A DNA stretch of 64,000 nucleotides from Acidobacteriaceae bacterium (GTDB lineage Bacteria > Acidobacteriota > Terriglobia > Terriglobales > Acidobacteriaceae), in assembly GCA_003134995.1 (NCBI GenBank), contig PLDC01000014.1:1-64000 (forward strand). The letters are read 5' to 3'. This document shows, piece after piece, positions 60,882-64,000 of the stretch. Within the stretch, counting starts at the first letter, position 1, and the number at the start of each line of letters is the position of its first letter. Made by a program: the position numbers and the translations under genes. Under the pieces are notes generated by a model, which was given only the letters and a program-made list of their open reading frames with translations, searched no databases and was not told the DNA's origin.

Positions 60882-63497
60882 TTATTGCGGGAAGCCAATC
60901 TTGCGCACCAACTCGGCGTAGCGCGGATCGGAGCGGAGGGTCTCAAACGTGGCGTCGGTGCGGAGAAAGATCAGGTAGGTGTTGTGTTCCTGGTAGGCAA
61001 TGTTGAGCCACTCGAAGGCATGCTCTTTGTCGCCGGTGTCGGCGTAGAAATCCGCAATGGAGTAAGCCGCCAAGTGGTTAGTTCCGGCCTTTCGTTGTCC
61101 GATTAGAACATCGATCGCCTTATGTGCCGCAGCAGGCCAACCTCCGGAGCGGAAGCCAGCTTCCATCGCGGGAGCCAGCTCGGCATAGCTCTTGTCTCCT
61201 GCGAGCTGGGCGTAGATCTTGTATTCCTCGATCATTTGCTCATATTTATGTGCGCCGAAGTAGGCAATCGAAAGATCAACATGCGCCGCGCTAAATGACG
61301 GATTCTCAGCGATAACTTTTTGATACTGTTCAATCGCGCGGTCGAACTGATGGGAGAAGCTGTAAGCGTCGCCCAAAGCGCAAGAGATAATGGCCGAGAG
61401 CGGATCGAGTTCGTGCGCGCGGTTGGCTTCTGCAATGGACTCCTGCACGCGGCTGCCCATAAATGACAGGGACTGAGAAAACCACTGATGGGCGGTGGCA
61501 TCGCTGGGATCGAGTTCGATGGCTTTCTTGAACTCGACTTCGCCCCCTGCAAAATCCCAATTGCCCTGAGACTTCACCAGTCCCAGGTCGGCATGAGCCC
61601 GGGCCAGCGTGGGATCGAGGTCGAGTGCCTTAGCCGCAGCCGCCGCTCCCTTGGAGAAAAACTCTTTAGGATTCCCTTCCGCATAGGCCGTTATGACCAC
61701 ATAGACATCTGCCAGCCCGATATACGCCTGCGCGAAGTTCGGATCCTTATCGATCGCCTGATTGAAGCAGGAAATTGCCGTGTTGAGATCGGCGCCAGTG
61801 CGCTTGTTCCAATAGTAACGGCCCTTCACGTAGAGCTGATAAGCCTCTGGATTCTGCGTGCCCTGCTTGCTGACCTGCTGCTTTTCCGCGCCGCTCATTT
61901 TCGTGCGCAGCTTGCCTGCGAGATCGCTTGCGATCTGCTGCTGCAACGAAATAATGTCGGCGGCTTTGCGTTCGTATTGCGCGCCCCAGATTTCTGTATT
62001 GTCCTGCACATTGGTGAGGTCGGCGCTCACCTGAATCGTGTCCCCATGCTGCACCACCCTGCCGGTAAGCAACGCGTCGACGGTTAACTCCTTGCCAACT
62101 TTTTCCACGTCTACATCTTTGCCTTTGTAACGGAAAACGGAGTTGCGGGATTTCACTTTCAAGTCTGGCACATGGGCGAGGCTGGCGATTAAAGATTCAG
62201 TGAGGCCGTCGCTGAGCAGATCAGTATCCGCGTTGCCGCCCACGTTCGAGAACGGAATCACTGCGATCGATTCGACTTGCGAAGTTGAAGACCTGCCTCG
62301 CCAATACCAGATGCTGCCTGCTGCAATCGCGATCAGCAAGATGGTCACGGCTGCGATCCAATACTTGCGGCCCGAGGTTGCCAGGCTTGCGGCCGGCAAT
62401 ACTGTAACGGACGATCCCGATCGACTGCCCGGCGTAAGGCCCGAAGTTAAATCGGCAGCCGACGCGGAACCTGAACTCGCCGCCACCGGCTGCCCCGAAG
62501 CAGAAGGCGCTGCTGTCACCGAAGCTGACCCTGAAGCCGGCGTCGTCACCGCAGTGCTCGCACTCACCCCAGAACTTCTTCCGGAATCAAGCTCGCGCTT
62601 CAGCCGCTTCAAATCGGCGCGCATCTCCGAGGCCACCTGATAGCGCAGGTCGCGATCTTTCTCGAGAGCCTTGTTGATGATGCGCTCCAACTCCGCCGGC
62701 AAATTAGGATTCAGCCGCACCGGCGCAGTGGGCGCGCGATTCAGAATCGCGTCAAAGATCACAGCTGAAGTATTGCCCGTGAACGGCTGCTTGCCCGTCG
62801 CCGCTTCATACAGCACAGCGCCAAAAGAAAACAGGTCGGTGCGCACATCGAGTTCTTCGCCGCGCGCCTGTTCCGGCGACATATAAGTGACCGTGCCCAC
62901 CGTGCTACCCGGACTGGTAAGGTTCGCAGGATCGACCGCAGCTGTCGCCAGAGTCACTCCCGCAAACTCGTAATTTGTCTGGGACGGTCCCGCCACTTTC
63001 GCCAGACCGAAGTCGAGCACCTTCGCCTGCCCGCGTTTTGTGATGAACAGGTTTGCCGGCTTGATGTCGCGATGAACAATTCCCGCAGTGTGCGCGACAT
63101 CCAGCGCGTCGGCAATCTGCACGCCGAAGTCGACTAACTGCTCTACCGAAATCGGCTTGCCCTCGATGCGGTATTTCAAAGTTGTGCCTTCGAGGTACTC
63201 CATCACAAGGTACTGCCGCGCTTCATCCGGGCGACCTCCAGCACGATCTTCGCCGATGTCGTAGATGGTGCAGATATTGGGATGATTGAGAGCCGACGCA
63301 GCCTGAGCCTCGCGCCGAAATCGCTCCAAAGCCTGAGGGTCATTCGCCACGTCATCAGGCAGAAACTTCAGCGCGACAAAACGGCGCAGTCGGGTGTCCT
63401 CAGCTTTGTAAACCACGCCCATGCCGCCGCCACCTAGCTTTTCAACAATGCGATAGTGCGAGATGGTTTGGCCAATCATGCTCTGGTTGGTCGTCAT
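60882..63497 (-). CDS. Membrane Ser/Thr protein kinase with C-terminal TPR region
   Basis: 871 residues from the ATG at 63497, which overlaps the previous stop codon (ATGA); the longer upstream frame is rejected. The kinase domain (about 10-290) has [43 protein letters not shown] and MSPEQARG. A Ser/Ala/Pro-rich linker leads to one membrane helix ([20 protein letters not shown], about 375-395), a FlgO/adenylate-cyclase-type beta domain ([40 protein letters not shown]) and about seven TPRs. This is a typical Acidobacteriota sensor kinase. The upstream gene is a paralogue. Confidence 0.93.
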   Translation of the reverse strand: MTTNQSMIGQTISHYRIVEKLGGGGMGVVYKAEDTRLRRFVALKFLPDDVANDPQALERFRREAQAASALNHPNICTIYDIGEDRAGGRPDEARQYLVMEYLEGTTLKYRIEGKPISVEQLVDFGVQIADALDVAHTAGIVHRDIKPANLFITKRGQAKVLDFGLAKVAGPSQTNYEFAGVTLATAAVDPANLTSPGSTVGTVTYMSPEQARGEELDVRTDLFSFGAVLYEAATGKQPFTGNTSAVIFDAILNRAPTAPVRLNPNLPAELERIINKALEKDRDLRYQVASEMRADLKRLKRELDSGRSSGVSASTAVTTPASGSASVTAAPSASGQPVAASSGSASAADLTSGLTPGSRSGSSVTVLPAASLATSGRKYWIAAVTILLIAIAAGSIWYWRGRSSTSQVESIAVIPFSNVGGNADTDLLSDGLTESLIASLAHVPDLKVKSRNSVFRYKGKDVDVEKVGKELTVDALLTGRVVQHGDTIQVSADLTNVQDNTEIWGAQYERKAADIISLQQQIASDLAGKLRTKMSGAEKQQVSKQGTQNPEAYQLYVKGRYYWNKRTGADLNTAISCFNQAIDKDPNFAQAYIGLADVYVVITAYAEGNPKEFFSKGAAAAAKALDLDPTLARAHADLGLVKSQGNWDFAGGEVEFKKAIELDPSDATAHQWFSQSLSFMGSRVQESIAEANRAHELDPLSAIISCALGDAYSFSHQFDRAIEQYQKVIAENPSFSAAHVDLSIAYFGAHKYEQMIEEYKIYAQLAGDKSYAELAPAMEAGFRSGGWPAAAHKAIDVLIGQRKAGTNHLAAYSIADFYADTGDKEHAFEWLNIAYQEHNTYLIFLRTDATFETLRSDPRYAELVRKIGFPQ

Positions 63498-64000
63498 GGT
63501 CTGGCCTCGTCCGCAGTTGGCGGAAGTCCTATCTTGCGCACCAGTTCGGCATAGCGCGGATCGGTGCGCAATGAATCCATGGCAAAATCGGTCGGAAGCT
63601 CGATTGTGTTGGTATCGTGCTCCTGATAGGCGGTGTTGAGCCATTGGAAGGCATGGTCCTTGTCGCCCGAATCAGCGTACATTTGCGCAATCAGGTAAGG
63701 ATAAACGTAGCCACCCGACCGTTTGCGCTGCGCGAGCCAAACTTCGAGGCCCTTGCGCTCGGCGACATTCCATCCACCAGCGCGAAATCCCGCATCAATG
63801 GCTGACGCCCACTCCATGTAATTCTTGTCGCCCTCCAGCTTGGAAGCCTTATCCCACTCCTCGATGGCCTCGGGATACTTGCGCATCCCCCAATACGCGT
63901 TAGCCATCTCGCCATGGGCACGGCCAAAGGATGGATTGTCAGCGATGACCTTCTTGTAAATTTCAATCGCCTTATCAAATTGGCGGGCATAAGCGTAAGC
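63494..64000 (-). CDS. TPR-rich C-terminus of a second STPK-type protein (cut by window edge)
   Basis: The last 168 residues of a gene that continues beyond 64000. The frame is open from 64000 ([20 protein letters not shown]) to the stop codon at 63494. TPR units ([40 protein letters not shown]) and the ending [16 protein letters not shown] closely match the C-terminus of the downstream kinase ([16 protein letters not shown]). It is therefore very probably a tandem paralogue of that kinase, with coupled translation (ATGA overlap); the kinase domain itself is not in the window. Confidence 0.85.
   Translation of the reverse strand, partial: AYAYARQFDKAIEIYKKVIADNPSFGRAHGEMANAYWGMRKYPEAIEEWDKASKLEGDKNYMEWASAIDAGFRAGGWNVAERKGLEVWLAQRKRSGGYVYPYLIAQMYADSGDKDHAFQWLNTAYQEHDTNTIELPTDFAMDSLRTDPRYAELVRKIGLPPTADEARP

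Overview
The window looks like a chromosomal segment of an Acidobacteriota (class Terriglobia-like) bacterium. This is inferred from gene content: two secreted GloVer tandem-repeat proteins, Ser/Thr kinases fused to TolB-like or TPR sensor regions, a DUF4097 adhesin-like protein, a choice-of-anchor (ASH) protein, an HAF-repeat protein and a dense set of dispersed palindromic elements. No phage, insertion sequence or CRISPR array was seen. The left edge cuts through a 16S rRNA gene (minus strand) whose promoter and boxA leader are readable.

Layout. 1-1.25 kb: 16S 5' part, leader, promoter. 1.25-5.4 kb: a secreted beta-helix protein, then a decayed region with two relics of a PD-(D/E)XK endonuclease gene, a frameshifted XRE-type HTH gene, one small ORF and several classes of dispersed repeats. 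5.4-9.4 kb: STAS and PilZ signalling proteins, a GloVer protein, an acyltransferase. 9.4-12 kb: a cobalamin riboswitch and a BtuB-like TonB receptor. 12-18 kb: class II aldolase, queA, cysteine dioxygenase, polA. 17.7-21.5 kb (minus): cdaA-cdaR-glmM plus a coupled DUF6348-like gene, linking c-di-AMP synthesis to cell-wall precursor supply. 21.6-28.8 kb: LprI-like secreted protein, then a minus-strand run STPK, DUF2905, DUF885 peptidase, xseA. 29-32 kb: a membrane/winged-helix/membrane operon and a GAF-GAF-GGDEF diguanylate cyclase. 32-36.6 kb (minus): ECF sigma, anti-sigma with HEAT-like repeats, DUF4097 protein, double-PDZ protein, which reads as one envelope-stress module. 37-38 kb: HAF protein. 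38.2-43.6 kb (minus): the housekeeping run ispE, tRNA-Gln, prs, rplY, pth, rpsF, rpsR, rplI. 43.8-50.3 kb: secreted proteins, a GH18 chitinase-like enzyme, a class I glutamine amidotransferase. 50.3-53.2 kb: ispF, ispD and a YacL-like PIN-TRAM protein (minus) with a DUF486 gene between. 53.6-64 kb: secreted low-complexity protein, MDR oxidoreductase, GtrA plus CDP-alcohol phosphotransferase, membrane spermidine-synthase-like protein, murJ, and two tandem STPK-TPR genes, the second running off the window.

The most striking non-genic signal is structural. Nearly every gap inside the ispE-to-rplI run and inside the ECF module holds a hairpin. Most are locus-specific arrays of 6-9 bp words followed by their reverse complement; others are copies of dispersed palindromic families whose stems change in a compensatory way. 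Three such elements have gone into the endonuclease gene and broken it. A second theme is probable leaderless transcription: several genes without a Shine-Dalgarno sequence have a good -10 hexamer 6-9 bases before the start codon.
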